Shown: positions 42,982 through 64,000 of the stretch, one piece after another
How the letters are laid out: each line of letters starts with the position of its first letter
Numbering within the stretch: position 1 is the first letter of the stretch
Assembly (NCBI GenBank): GCA_013399875.1
Contig: VXAZ01005475.1
Location: 2,622,912-2,686,911 of the forward strand
Length of the DNA stretch: 64,000 nucleotides
Source: Gymnorhina tibicen
Taxonomy: Eukaryota; Chordata; Aves; Passeriformes; Artamidae
Reading direction: 5' to 3'
The notes under the pieces: model-generated
The model's database searches: none
Seen by the model: the letters and a program-made list of their open reading frames with translations, nothing else
Told to the model about the DNA's origin: nothing
Position numbers and translations under genes: made by a program

Positions 42982-45900
42982 TGGGGGCAGAGCACGGCAG
43001 CGCGCTGGCAGGAGTGCCTGCTACTTTTAGTTCACACTCATGGGCCCTGCTTTCAAAGCACAGCCCTGACCTACACGGTGAGCTTCCAAAATAGGCTCCC
43101 ATGTTGAGATCAGCTTCATCTTTTTTCAGCCTGTAAACACTGGCTACAGATGTTTATAAAATATTGAAAACAAGTTGATTTGTGAGCTTGATAGCCCCAA
43201 CATAAATGAATGTATTCAGATTTTACACTGAACACCTGCAGCACTTTCTGTATTCTTCTATTGCACCAGATTAAGTTGGTATTTTAGTACCCAAGCAATT
43301 TAGCAATCTCTCAAGCTGAACATGATGACCTCATGTCATAGAGCTCCTAAAGAAAGAAAACCTTTTGAATAACCCAACCAAGACCATTTAAAAGCTGGAT
43401 AACAAGCAAGGAAGTAATGTCAAGGCATTGCATGCTGAACCCAGCAGGATTTTTCTCATTGTGTGCATCAGTGTGGCCCGCTGCTGGTGTGTGAGGCCAA
43501 CACTCTTACAGCAGTAATGGCAAAGTAGATTTCACAATGACCAAAGCCTGGCGCAGCCACTGGAAACCCAGGCGCAACATGCTCTTTAAATTAATTCATG
43601 GAGAGAAAGCAGATGCTGAATGAATGAAATGTTGCCTTTCCTTCTGAGGGACTCTGATAGAGAACATGTTACAATTGCAGGCTTGTCTGCTTTGTGATAA
43701 GGAACCAGATGGGAATTTTGAAAGGCTTTTGTTTTCCCTTGGGATAAAAATTGGCCAGATCAGAATTATGGAGTTCTTGAATGTGAAAGAAATTGATAAG
43801 AGGTGCACCACCATCAGTGGAAAAGCACTCATTTCTAGTTGTGGAGGAAAAATTGCCTTTCCAATAAATTCATTGTTGGACATGGCACAGAACATTCTTG
43901 CTACAAAATCTTATTGTTTTCTTCTTTCACCTCACCAGGCATTGCACAAGCCTGAGGACTGGGGATCATTCAAACATTAAAATAATATTTGCTTCACGAT
44001 TCCAAAAGGAATGATGGAGGGGCAGGTGGAGATGGAAATCAGGACAGCAGCACGCACCATGCAGCAAACAAACTTACAGGCTGCAGTCAGTGTTTTGTTT
44101 TGCTTCCCAGTGTCTCTCCTTCTTGCTTACTGGTAACTTGTTTCTTTAAAAGTGAGGCTGTAGACCACCCCATGAACAGAAGGAACCCTAAAAACTCTGT
44201 TAATGAAAGCCTTTCTGCACATACAACAGTGAAAGACACTTTGCATTTTAAATGTTTTGTGACGTAAACCAGTCATTAACAAGACATGACTCAGTCATGA
44301 TTGTGGCCTCTGCCTCTCTGTATAGGAGGCAAGCAAATACACTTGGTCCCCCGGCAGCCTTGTTGCCTGAGTCTCCTACCACCTTGCTTTCCTGAAGCTT
44401 CTACACACATGGAATCTGGAGGCAACAAGCAGAGCAACTGCCTTTGCAGACCCTCTCATTTTCTACACACAGTTTGGGGAGGGATTAAAGTAAAATTGTT
44501 TTAAGCCCCAGAATCTCTTTTGTGGTTTGTGGCTGATAGTAGTGGGGTAAACCTGGTGACAAGGTGCAGGGGTTTTGGTGGAACTGAGCTGAAAGCAAGG
44601 GATGTTTGCAGTGTCAGGATGCAGTGTCACCTGAGAGAGGCTTTTGTCAGCTAGGGGAATGAGAGGAAGAAAAAACCCAGGAAGTATAAAAACCCACTCC
44701 AAGGTGTGGAGTTTCAAAAGAACTGAAAATTAATCATTTTCTTTAACAACTCAGGAGAAAAGAGGAGGCTGCAAAACCCTCTTAATAACGTTATAGAAGT
44801 GAAGATGCAACCAGCAGATTGAACAGTGGATCCCAGATTGCTGTAATTTAGCCCTTTTTGTTGTAAGAAGAACTGCAGAGTAGTGGTTCTAATTTCAGTA
44901 GACACAGTTGTATCACCTTGTAATGTTTGTACTGGATTAACACTTTCTTGGTACATTCCTACACCTGCTTACATATAAGCCTACATTTTTCAGATACTTA
45001 CACACATTTGAGAGGACATAGATGTTTCACTGTTGTGTGTTTCTGCATATGTTACGCAGAAATGAGGAAACTGCTTGAGAAAAATTCACGGTCATCTCAA
45101 ATTAGAAAAGATAAATCCAGTCTCCAGCACAATGCAATTCTGCATTTCTGTGTTGCATATTTCACAGAAAAAGCATTTAAAATGTCATGAAGTTAAAGAA
45201 AATGTTAGAGAAGGCAAGGCTTACATTCCTCTGCATCTAAATCCAGTCTTTCTGGGTATAGTTTATCAGTTAAGAGGCTTGAGGAAAAAAGCTGGCTTAT
45301 AATTAAAAATATTTTATTGTTTCTAAAACAAATAAAATATAGCTGCTTATTTTAATTGATTGCAGCAATGCAACAGTAAGATTCAATACAGGGTGATTCT
45401 GTATGCTATAAATTGAGGGTTGTAGTAGTATTCCATTAAATATTGATCTTTCAGAGAATCTCAATACAAAATTAAAATCCCTGTGGGGTGCTTCAAGTAC
45501 TTTGAAGCAATCCAATTCTTCTTCCTCTTTGGAACTCAGCAGCTAAATCAAACATGAGAAATTTCAGTGCTTCTTTTGACTCAGCTTCTTCCTGAAGCAT
45601 TAGCCTCTAGTTTGAAAGCAAATTCCTCTCTTAACAGTAAAAAACTATTATTTACAGACTGCTGTAGAGGTAGTAATTTGTCATTTTTTTCCCTCCCCCC
45701 AATGCACAAACTCGTCCGTATCCAAACACTATTTCTTTCTTAGTGTTTTTTCTTAGTGGTTCAGTGTTTCTGAGTCAAGGTCAAGAAGAATCATGCAGCT
45801 GCTCAGCTGATGTCAGTAATGTACAATGTTTTCCATCTCTCATGGAAATAGCTTTCACCTTCCAGTAGGCTTCTCATAACCTGTGGAGACGTTTCTTAAC

Positions 45901-47614
45901 CACACAGTGTTTTCTGCCTGCACTTCAAAAATCCCTTGCAAGAGGGATGTTAGCTTCCCATTATATTTTCTGTAGTCACAGTAAGAACTTTTTTCACATT
46001 GAGTTACCCACAGCTCTGTCATCTGAACTGATCAGCTTTGCAGAAGAGTATGTAGTTTTCCCAGAGAAAGTATGGATATATAATTGTTGCCTTGGTGCAC
46101 TGTTCACAAATTCCTCTTACTTGGAAATTAGCATATAAGGTTCTTTTTGCATTCTCACTTTTATCCCTGGGGAATGGCCATAGGATATTTCCTCTCAAAG
46201 AAAATACAGGTCAAAAGTAGATGGAAAAACAGAAAGTCCAGTACTTGTCCCAGAAACAGTAATATCCTGGAGCTATATATTACTCTTTTATCATGGAGTC
46301 CTCTTTTAGGACCATACTGGGATGATTCAGAGCAGTGGATCTTGGAGTTAACATCCCACTCTGACTTACTGTTTCCTGTTGTTTCCAGGCTCGGATAAAC
46401 CTGGTTGCTTCAGATGGATTGAGTCACCTCTTCTTTTTTTATGATCACAAAACCTTAAGCTTATTTTTATTACCTAAAGGAAGAGCGTTTGGCTCACATC
46501 ACTCCATATACTGAAAATCCCACGTATGGTCTGCCAGAGAGCCTATCAGTTTTAAAGTGTCACACTTCTTGTTGTACTAACAGAAATGTTGTGCTACAGT
46601 CAGGGAACTTACTAGGAGCTCAGTGATAAAATGTCTCAAACCAAATTTCATTCCAGGCAGTTCAGCCCTTCTGAATAGGAATGGTTTAGTTCAAAAAGTA
46701 CTACTCTTCCAGTCTCACAGGTGATTCTATCCACTACCGACCTTTCCCACCAATCTCATCCAGGTACACTGTAATTTCTTTAGTTTCTAGTAGAGAGTCC
46801 ATCATTCACTCACATTCAGATATTTACGTGAGACCCAGCTCCTCAGCTCACATAAATCAAAGTTCTTGGACTGATTTCAGTTGAGCTATGCCAGCAGAAT
46901 TTCTAGCTTATTTCAAAAAGTAGAGAAATAATTGCTTAGTGTCATACAGTTTTGATTCTGACCTTTTGAATTTAGATCTGGCTTCTGGAGAAGAACATTT
47001 TCTACTTCAGAGATGAATCTTCCTTCTTTCCAAACCCACACAACTGTTGTGTGGCCCTCACTGTGTTCAAGGCTGAGTGAGAATGTTAATGCTTTGATGT
47101 TCCTTCTTTCCCCAGCCACTATCAGCTGTGTAGATACCTCCTTTCCAGCCTTGCTACCTCTTCAGACAGAGAGCTCCAGCCGCAACCTATTGTTAAGAAA
47201 TGCTGTAGGTTTCCTACAGCACAAAAAACGCAATTGCAAAAAATCACATTGCAGAATAAAAGAATAAATCTTATTCTGGTACGTTGTCTGTGCAAGCAGA
47301 AGCTCCATATAGAAAGAACCTTCATCCAGACAGGGCTCTTACAGACAAGTATACTGTTTACTATAACATGCAAATAACAATTCTGGATGAATGCTCAGTA
47401 TTGATTCTTTATTTTCACTCTCAAATTTACTTTCACATTTTCCACAATTTTTCACTATTTGTCCCATCACTTTTGTCTATTTTTCACTTCTTACCCAGGT
47501 AAGAATCTGCTGGAGTAAGATCTACATAGTCATTCTTAATTACAGTTCATATGGTTTAATAATTCTATGATCACCTTTTCCACAGTGAAAATACTTCTGC
47601 TTTCTGGTACAGCC

Positions 47615-47629
47615 AAAAAAAAAAAAAAA
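47615..47629 (+). repeat. Poly-A run (15 nt)
   Basis: Fifteen consecutive A preceded by AGCC. No retroelement body is seen upstream. Confidence 0.8.
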
Positions 47630-48429
47630 CCATCATTTAGTATTTTAATTATGTATGAAATCTAAGTTAACTGCTGTGTCCTTTAAAAAACAGGTTTTAT
47701 GCAATAGACAACGCTGCAAGCAGTTTTGTATTTCTTCATTTTTGTGTTTCTTCCTAAGCAAACTAAAATCAACTTGCAATCAATTTGGTTCAGCCAAGCT
47801 TTATTGCGAGAATGAATAAAAAGGAAATTGGTCTCGGGAGGGAGGGAAAAGGAGGAACATGCATTTGCTAATGGCATGGTGGAAACTTTGCTTCCATATT
47901 CATTCTAAAAAACATGAAAAATGTTTGGCATATGATTGTAGAAAGAGCTCATCCACAGCACATGCTCTTTATCACGGTAGTCCTACAGAAATGTGTTGCC
48001 AAATGCAAACAATGCACAGCATGTACAACCAGGTTTGACATTTCCAAGATTCTTAAGTTGAATGAATGCGTGAATTTGCTTATTTAATAGCATGTTTGCC
48101 TCCTTGTGCCTCTTTAAGAGCCAGTCTGAGCCCAGAAGAACTATTTTTTTACATCGAGATGATATTTTGTTTCTACTTTCAGGTTTTATAACAATCCTTG
48201 CTTGTTATAGTCCAAGGAGCTTTCTTCCTACTTCCATTGCTTGCTTGCTGATTTATAACATCTTACTGAGCAACTCAGAAAGTAGAGATATATATGAAAA
48301 CTGCATATTTGAATTTCTGCTGTTATGCTTGCTTTTAATGGCTCTAAAATAGATTTGAGGATCGTGTCTATTTTAAACTGCTACTTAACGGTTTGCCTCA
48401 TTTATGAATATTACATTTCTTCTTTCTAG

Positions 48430-55223
<6,794 letters not shown>

Positions 55224-55391
55224 GTGCCATACTCTGAGCTGGGTGGAAAAACTTTAGTGATGGCAGTTTATGACTTTGATCGTTTCTCCAAACATGATAT
55301 CATTGGGGAATATAAAGTTGCAATGAACACAGTGGACTTTGGTCATGTCACTGAGGAGTGGAGGGACTTGCAAAGTGCGGAGAAAGAAGAG
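55224..55391 (+). CDS. SYT1: SYT1 coding exon e: second half of C2A with calcium loop 3, residues 217-272
   Basis: The 56-codon exon (phase 0 at both ends) completes C2A. Calcium loop 3 shows D233, F234, D235, R236, S238 and D241, matching rat D230, F231, D232, R233, S235 and D238. The loop is therefore intact and should be calcium-competent, with the tip residue F234 and the affinity-tuning R236 in place. The WRDLQ motif marks the last C2A strand, and SAEKEE begins the short C2A-C2B connector. The acceptor is CTTTGCAG ending at 55223. The donor GAG|GTAAGA at 55392 is strong. The next coding exon should start with the rest of the connector and C2B; no such sequence is present up to 64000. Confidence 0.97.
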
Positions 55392-58300
55392 GTAAGAAAA
55401 ATCAGACTTTTTTTTCCTACCGGAACACTTTTATCCTCACCTAGAGAAACAGACAAACTAGCAACACTTTTTTTTGCCGAGACAGCTCCCATCTGTTATC
55501 AGCATTTCTCAGACTTCCTTCGCCTGATAAATTTTTGATAAGCATCTTTTCCAATACTCATTGAATGCGACATTCTCCTCTGCTAATTCAATCAATCTTT
55601 TTGATACTTTATGCAACATATTAAAAATGTTTTCATGAGTTTGACTTTTTCTTGAATTGGTGCGTTTTGGGTACAATGGAATCTGCATTTGCATTCTAAG
55701 TGGTGTGCATTTTGGTTTCTTGGTAATTCTTGGGGTTTGCATCTCAAGACATCTTACTGTGTGTGATGATAATGGTAGGATTTCATTGAAATACCTTAGA
55801 GTTTTATTGAACTGCTATGCAATAATATCCTTTGATTAGAATTATGAATTCTACAAAAACCTTGAAATGGCATCTTACTCAAATATTTATCACCTTTTTT
55901 ATTTTCCTCTCAGTGTCAACATCCCTTGGATTCATTATTTATTAGGTATAGTGCTACAGGTACACAAGACACCTCTTGGAAATATTTCATCACCAGATTG
56001 TGCATCCTGTGAGATTGTTCATACTGATACATCCAACTTTTTGCTTATTATTAGACCATTTTGTACTCATTTTTACATTATTTTTCCTTTTGATTGATAG
56101 ACAGTACTTGCCCACTCAGATGCATGCTTTAATTCTCTGGTGGGAGGAGAAGGAATCATGAGTCTGAGTTTCTCATTGTCTAATACAACTAATAAACTGC
56201 TTTGGATTCAAACCTTAGTTTCTGTAATTAAAGGGACAATCTCTGAATGAAATCTTTCTTTCTCACAAGTGATGAAAACCTGAGTATTGATTTAGACTAA
56301 AAGTGGCGAAAACAGCAGCAGATGGAGAGCCATGCAGCCTTCTCAGATTTTCAAAAATGGTGGATTTCAGTCTTGCATTTTTGAGTGTTTGTTTTTAAAG
56401 ACTATTTTCAGATGCCTTGTTTCAACTGCTTATTGATTTGAAAGCTACTGCTGCATTGAGACTGTTCTGCATCGCATTGTTTCATAGTGGAAATATTTGC
56501 AGGACTCTCTTTCTGCAGGTGACATCAGTACCCTTGCTATATGGGGCATTTTTCTTCCACTCTTAGAGCTAAATATGAAAATGAAAAAAAGAGAAAAAGG
56601 AAGTTTGTAGTTCAAGGAACCTATTCTTTTAAGTGCTCAGCATATCAGAAAGCTAGAAATGTGAAATTGGAGTGTATTAATCCTTCCAAATTTTATTAAT
56701 TAACAAATTGGTCTTTTATTACACTACTGTGTGTGATTTCAAAGTGTTTCATGCTTTTCTGTTTCAAAACACATTAAATAAGACAAACACTATGCAAAAA
56801 GGAATCGACACTTTGCCTTTGTAGTATAACTTTAGCTTTTAGAACATAAACAATGATATCCCTATAGGCAGCTTACAGATAACATGTTACAGATCAGTGT
56901 GGGGTTTCATCTGCCTTATTGCATAGCAAGTTGCTTCTTAAGTGTTCTAGCTAACATCCACACTAAGACCTGACTCATTTGCTTGGTTGCTTTCATAAAG
57001 TTCATACCCTGCTAATACAACATGATAAAGACATTGCTTGAAACGGATACTGAGCGTTCGAGCTACTTCCAGAAATGCGTTCTGACTTAAAAAATACCAT
57101 TTATTAAAACAGAAGGAGGTAATTAAAATAAATAATTCTGCAAGTATTTGGATATTAAACGAGTATTGCAAGACCTTTGAATAGTTTGCTGTAGAGACAA
57201 AATCTAGGTTGCTCTCACCTTTCTTCAAATTTCAGATACTGTATATGAAGGAAAACCATTGTTATTTTTATACTTTTTTGATGGAACCTTTTTGAAGTTG
57301 CTACCAAAGCACGGCTATTTTATTTATAAAGAGCTAGGCAATATGATCCTATGAAAACATCATGAAAAACTCTGCTTACACCAACTCCTTAAATATTTTT
57401 TCATACAGGAGATCTCCTGTTTTATTTTTGCATCTCGATACTCAAGCATGCAAGGTATCCAGTCAATATGGAAAAATAACTTGCGTTATATGGAGACTTT
57501 TTAATGTTAGTTTTCTATATACTATGTGTAGCTGGTCTGTAACAGCTCATTAGCTCACTGTACAAATAGAAACTGATCCTACAAAAACCACTAGCCAAGT
57601 GTATTTAATCCAAACAGTCTTCACTTATTTCTGCTCCATTATGGAACCTCTACTTCTGTCATGTATGTTGAGCCAGATTCAAATAATTGCTTAGTCCAGT
57701 TTGGAAGAGAAATCTCTACCAAGAACCAAGAGAGGTGCACCTGTCAGCAGTTTGGGAGTTGTGTTTCATGTGAAATGTCATTCATATTCCATATTTGATT
57801 CAAGTACCTTACTGTCTTTGTTCCACTCCCTGCTCCACAGCAAAGATTCCAAGCAAATTCTAGTATATTTTAAGTGATAATAAGTAGGGATGGGAGAGAG
57901 CCTATGTGCGTTAAGGGATTATCATCTGACACAGCAGGTGTTGCAGAATTCATGGCAGATATAGCTGCAATCAAGAAGTAGCCTGGTTTCAGAATTAGCA
58001 AATACAGCACTGTGCGTATGAAGGCTAACATGATTTACCTATACCAGATGTGTAGCAGCAGACACATGTTTGTCTCTTGGTAGTGATCATGAACATGATA
58101 TCGTGGTCTGCCTTATTAAAATAGCAAATTAAAGCCTAAGCAACTGGATTTCATCCAAAAATTTATGACAAATGTAATTCTATTGCTAACAAAAAATATT
58201 TTGTAGACATTACGCATGTTATAATTGTGTAATGAATTTGTCCTTGAAAAGCACATCTGTATGAGATTTGCAATATTTGAAGAATGACAGGCTTTATTCC

Positions 58301-61300
58301 CTTTCTTGCCCTTACAACACTTAGGCAAGTTTGTCAGTTTTCAGCAACCTAGTGCTAATTATAATTCTAAATATGTTTGAAATTAAGTTTAAGTTGCCAA
58401 AGTATCCTTAATGTTTTAATTATAACCTCTAGACAAGATGTAATCTTGTCACTTTAAAAGAACTATTGGCATCAGTCAAAGTGAAAATAAAAATCTCATT
58501 TTTAGTTTATGTCAAATTCAGTTGATGCACATCACAGAATTACAATATAATTAACACTTCAATCACAGGGTCAAAATAATTTTACAAGCAGTTACTCTCC
58601 TTTTTGCTCATAAAGCTCCACTGTACGTTCTGTCCTTTTTTCCAAACGGGCTTGAAATTGAAGACAGAGAATGAAGGTTTAATGAAATAATGTTAAGCTC
58701 TACCTCTCACAGCCTAGCCATTTGAATGGCATCTCTCTGACACTGCATTCTCTTCTGGAAAAGGTCTTATTAATATATGTATGTTGGTGAAGTGCTTTGA
58801 AGGTACAAGCCTTTATGTGAGCATTTGTTATGACTGTGAGAGGGCTTTGGGAGTGTGCAATGACTGCTAAATATTGAGGAGGCCACTACTAATGAGCTGC
58901 ATACCTTAAATCCTTTTTCCTTGGCTTCTTTTAGCTCTGCTGTCTTTGTGTCTAGTAGTCCTTCAGTCTCATTTGAGTGAGAGTGTGGGAGGGAGGAGTG
59001 GTAGATATTGAAAGGTTATTCACTTTTACCAAGTCTGACATAAAATGGTTTGGGCACAGAGTGTTAAAAAGCAGATCACAGGAGTTTGCTCCTCTCTGTC
59101 ATCTACCAGATGTCATTGCCATTAGCTTTATCTGAGTACACACTGCATCCAATATCTGTTATCACTCCAGTACAGAAGGCCAGACAGACCTCTTCTTTGC
59201 TCACAGCAGTGTGAATCATACTGAGAGTCATCTTCTGAATACTTCAGCTGATTTCCCTCCAGACATTTTGTTATATTGGCACTTAAATTGAAAACCTATT
59301 GTAGCAAACATGCCAAGAAGTTTTAGGGAGTATAAGGAAGAGCTGAAACAATTCTTTCCCCTGAAAGCAGTGGAGAAGCAGAGTGTTATATGATAAGGAG
59401 AAGGATCTTTGTTGACCTGACAGTATCCACCACCAAGAGTTCTGCAGATCTTTCACAGCTGCCATCACGAGACTCTGTGCATTATCTGATCAGGCATCCA
59501 CCGTGGTTAGGTTACATGATGGATGCGTGCTCATACCACAGTGGGTGATGATGGGTATGTTTTATACAAGGCTTCTGAGTGGGAAGTCTGCTGGAAAACG
59601 CCGGTGTCACTCCTACGTGATGCACAACCCCCAGTGGGAGAGATGCTTCAGTACTGCCCTAGAAAGGGGTGAGAGGCAAGCGTTCTGCAGCTGGAGAGTG
59701 AAAGAGCAGTTCTGTGAAGCTTGACTGCTGTTCATGAGGATTTTTCTTTCCTTCCTTATCAAAAAATAAAAGGTGAAGGAAGGAGGTGGAAAAGTGGGCC
59801 TGAAATGGGTATATTTTAATACCTTGGTGTACAGAAGTTGGAGACTGACAAAGTTAGTGAGCCACCCAGCTTATTGACTCTTCAGAACTGAAACTTGCAG
59901 AGTTCTAAGAGGAAAGGACATTTTTACAAAAGTCACTGTCAAATTACAGCAGCAAATCACTGTTATTTTCTGTTGTAGTTATACGAGAGATGGACAGATG
60001 ATCTAATAGGCCTTTCCCATCTCTGGTAATAACACTTAGCTCTTTTACAGCTTTGCAGATAGCACACTGCTTTGCAAAAGAAAGTATCATTATCCCTATG
60101 GAGATGCTGTCAAGAGTGTCAGACAAATTTTAAAATGTGAGGTCTCCTTTATTTAGCTGCATGTTATATTGGAACACTCTTTTCTTCGTGGTGTTTACAT
60201 TTTCTTAAGTTCACTTTTTCTTACACCCAATTAAAACTTTAAAATGTTAAATCTAAGGACGTTTTAATTTTCAGGTTTTGTGAAGAGTTTCTACAGTAAA
60301 CAGAGAGTGTTGAATGCCTGTTCAGCATTGTAAGTGCAGCATCTGTCCTGCCAAGGAACTGAATTTCTTACTGAGACAGGGAGCAAAACAGAGATTCTCA
60401 AGCTGGAGAATAAGCAAGCTGCTTTAAAATTCTTAAGCAGTTAATTAGTTGTTTCTCATCTTGAAATTGAAGATGCTAAAATAATTTTAAAGGTAAAACA
60501 ATATGATTCAAGTAGAGCTGTTAGGGTACTGTTTCAGTTCATTAGAATTATGCATTTCTTTTCTCATCTTTCATACTCAAAGTGCTGACAATCCCACTAT
60601 ATACCTTTGCTGAGTATTCTCTTTCTTAACTCCCTCTCTGGAAGAGACAGCTTAGGAGGTCAGAGACATCCTTGTGTTATAATAAAAAGAAAGTAATTGG
60701 CTTACTTGAAATCAAAAGGGAACTTGTCTTGATTCATCTCAGACTGTCTGGCTTTACAGATATTATATTCAAATACAGAGGACTGTATAAAAGAAGGAGA
60801 AGCTCAGTGATAATGTTACGTTCAGGCTCTTATGGGGCCTTTCTGTTCCTGGACAGTATTCATTCTGAGATCAGAAAAACATGTCTTGCTTATTTGTCAA
60901 AAACATTCTTATTACCATTTTCCTTCCAAGTGTGGAAGGGCATCTTGAAGTTAAACTGTGCTGAAATAGTAGATCCTACACTTGGTGCTAAGCATCTAAT
61001 GACCCATAATACACAAATAATAATAATGTTTGTTTCAGGCAAAGTATATTTCTAAGAACCTTGTAGAAAATTACAAGGCCAAAGGAAGGAACAGTGGGCA
61101 ATTCCCAGCCTCCACATCTTAATGTTATTGTGTGGGGTTTTATTGCTCAAGCATAGGATATTTTAAAGTTCAAAGACACAGCCACGTACAATGGCAATTG
61201 GAAAGCAGTGTTTTTGTAGAGTTTTGAGAAAGCTACTGAGAGGGATCAAATTCATCTGGAGCTAGAGTATGAAGAGATGTTTTGGATGGAAAGAAATCGG

Positions 61301-64000
61301 GGAATTCCAGGAAATACAGATATAATTGTAGAGTAATCCCAAGTATAAAGCTCTGTACTCTGGGAGAGATTGCAAATGGATCTGTAGGATCCGCTGATGA
61401 GTGTGAAAGGGCCGCAGAACATGCTGTATCTGGAATTGTTCAGCATTATTCTCCAGCTGGACTTTTATGTACTTACTTACTTTTCTGACTACCAGCATCA
61501 GTGAATGCATAATCCAGAGGCAGAAATGGCCTCACTGGGATTCTAGGCAGATGCTTTGCAGTAGTCCAAGCTAATACCTTATTTCCCCTTCTCCCCTACT
61601 TTTCCCAACCAACAGTGACAAAAATAGTTATCTGATTGCTGTTATAAACCAGGATCAGGAGCTAAGGGAAGCTGTAAAATGGCTGTATCAAAATACAGTG
61701 TCATTAGAAGGACCTTCAGAACAGAGAGCAGCATTTTTAGAGTCATGAGGGAAGAGCAGGTCTCACAAAGATGGTAACAGCATTTTCACTGGAAGGTTGA
61801 GGAGGAGTTGTATGCCACTCCAATCTCTTTGCTTTTTTGTGCCCAGTCCATGTAGAACTAGAAGGTTTTGGCTTCCAGAAGCATCAGAGAAAAATGTATT
61901 TCTGAAAAGCGAGACAAAGGTTTAGGAATAGTGGTCCAAGAAAGAAAGGGATTAGCTATTTTCTTTATTTTTTTTCCTCTATCACCTTTTAAACACTGAT
62001 TTAGGCCATGTCAGAGATTACCATAGTAACCATTTAAACTCTTTTCAGAGCCTGTTGTGTTTCCTTTTAGTTCAACAATGAGCTTAACTGGTATCTGAAG
62101 CACTTTGCATTGTACCCGTGACAGGAATTAGCACCAAATGCCCTGATCACAGTTAGAATCCAGAACATGACTCTATTTTCAGTTCAGTGGTATTAGACTT
62201 TTATTTAGTTTATGCTAATGTTTCAAGAGGTAGATTACATGAATTTAGGAAGTATTACCAGATCTTATTTCTAGGCTAAATGTATGACAGACAGCAGTAA
62301 CTCAGTCGTACAGTTTCCTGTTCAGTTGTATCGTATAAGTCAGCCTTCTACCAAAGGCCAAAGAAATGCCTCACAGTGGCTGATGTGTTGTTAGTGTGTT
62401 ACAGGTAATGCAGCAGGGTGAGTTTAGTGCACCTGTATTTCTTTCCTCTTCCTTTTCTGTGGCCTTCTGCAGGTTACTTTGTGATGGTTACCATCATAAC
62501 TAGGGAAACACGCAGGGGCTGCCTGGCTGGCTCACTCCGTAGAGGGATGGAGGGATGCTGTAGTTGTTTAGTCCCTTCCATTAGCAGACTTTTCAGAGTA
62601 TGATTTTTTTCTGTAGAGGACTGGAGTATGATCACTGCAACAGAACTACTACTGCTGTCTCATTAGAGCGGAACACAACTCACTTTGAGCTACAATCATC
62701 AGTGAGCAGATGAAATCCATTTCCGGTCTCTTTTTAGATCCAGATATGTTCTGTATGTGCTTCTTGCTGGCCTAATGATAGAGTAAAAGATGTACCTGAA
62801 ACTGAATCTAGTGACGTGGAGGTCAAGATGTTTTCCTTTACAATTATGTCTGCAATCACAATTATAGAAATAATGTCAGAGACAGAAGTTTCCTAACTAG
62901 CAGTGAGAGAGTTGAAAGTGGTGTTACTGCTGCTTGATCGGCCGTATGTGTTTGCCTACAACAAAACGGAATTAGGAGGTACTGCAACTTCCACTAACAC
63001 TGATAAAGGCAACTAAATTTGGGAACCCTTCTCTGTGCCTTTCTCCACTTGTGGCTGACCTTGAGTTCAAATCTCTTTTTCTTAGCCAAAGACCTTGTCA
63101 TAAAATTCTGACTCACGTCATTCCCTGTACAATTACCATTTTGTGGGGTTTATAACTTGCTTTTGATGCCACTGGTATAGAACATGGCACTGCAGCTCCT
63201 CAGTGCTATGGCTGGCAATGGGCAGACAGCACCTGAGCTTCGCATTTCATCCTTAAGTATTAGGTGCTACTTAAATTATTTCTGGTTGTCTGGAATCCAG
63301 TTATTTTACCTCTGTTTTTCCGTGTCTTCTTCAGTAACTGTGAAAATTAACAGCAGGATCTCTTGTTGATGAGTGGCACCTGGGCTTCAAAACTGGCAGC
63401 AGCTCAGTTTTGTGGGAGTGCCCTGAGGTCTGTAGCTGACATCCCCTGTCTGCTAATGCCCAGCCCAGATTTAGAAGTGGATTATGCTCAGAGTAGTTTT
63501 ACTCACTCAGATTTTCACATTAATTATCTGGACAAAAATTAATTTTCTGTGATGTTTTAGAGCAGACAAGTTTTCTATGACATGTGGGTCATCTGTATTA
63601 GCTAACATTAAAATTTTCTTTCTGAAAAAAGTCTCCCATTTCAAAAAAACTTTGTTTTGTTTAGAAACCATGCTCTTTCCTATCAGTTCATTTGGGCATT
63701 TCTCTAAATTAGGTGGTGTTGTTTGCCCTAAATCTGGAGGACTCCTAGATCTTCGAGGAACATTTCAAAGAACCTCCTGTAATCAAATTCAGTCTAGGAA
63801 ACAGGTGGCATCCTGGAGCTAGTAGTGTTCTCCCAGTACCAAGCTGGGAGGAAGGTGGCACAAGGGGACCCTCTTACAAGCTTGAAAGTTAGACCTTGCT
63901 TGGTTTTGGAGCAAGGAGCTAGAAACTGTCTGATTCTCAGGCCTTGGCGTTTTGTCCTGGCTGCATGGGATAATGCAAACTCTGAAAGCTCAGATTTCCT
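55392..64000 (+). other. SYT1: SYT1 intron after C2A, running off the window (at least 8.6 kb)
   Basis: I searched for the C2B start and its SDPYVK-type motif and found neither. No transposon, RNA gene or credible frame was recognised. The longest frame (127 codons, + strand, 60672-61055) reads as intron translation without domain features. Confidence 0.7.

Noticed and set aside
47555..47585. TTCTATGATCACC as the sense 3' end of a CR1 copy
   Set aside because: The adjoining CR1 body wording (GGTTGGA, CTTCCAACC types) is absent on both sides, so this is a chance short match.
55392..64000. C2B exons of SYT1
   Set aside because: No sequence encoding the expected C2B start, a second SDPYVK-type motif or a stop in the right context was found, so the exons must lie beyond the window.

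Overview
The window looks like bird nuclear DNA covering the 5' part of the coding region of SYT1, which encodes synaptotagmin-1, the synaptic-vesicle calcium sensor. All coding material I can support is on the + strand. Five coding exons with GT-AG borders and matching phases join without a break: 358-529, 35719-35903, 48430-48552, 51772-51939 and 55224-55391. Together they encode residues 1-272: the intravesicular N-terminus, the membrane anchor, the juxtamembrane linker and the complete C2A domain. The C2B domain (about 150 further residues) and the stop codon are not in the window, so they must lie beyond position 64000. The non-coding 5' exons and the main promoter must lie before position 1.

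The organism call rests on two points. The protein is of the tetrapod SYT1 type and is three residues longer at the N-terminus than the rat protein. The recognisable interspersed repeats are three CR1 LINE 3' fragments (about 7382-7480, 16157-16673 and 28638-28952) and one LTR-like element of a kind I associate with bird genomes (about 25690-26640). There are no primate or rodent SINEs. The order of bird cannot be fixed by eye.

Layout: end of an upstream intron (1-337); exon with the start codon (338-529); a 35.2 kb intron holding all the recognised transposon copies, two GC-rich stretches and several candidate regulatory clusters; transmembrane exon (35719-35903); a 12.5 kb intron; linker exon (48430-48552); a 3.2 kb intron; first C2A exon; a 3.3 kb intron; second C2A exon; and at least 8.6 kb of the next intron to the window end. 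The exons make one protein: the N-terminal part sits in the vesicle lumen, a single helix and a cysteine cluster anchor it, a charged linker follows, and C2A binds calcium and acidic lipid.

I found no second gene, no structural RNA gene, no CRISPR and nothing that looks like an undescribed system. The observations worth following concern splicing signals around the start codon, candidate intronic enhancers, and a sense-oriented LTR polyadenylation signal. They are graded as leads, since base composition and chance can produce many of them.
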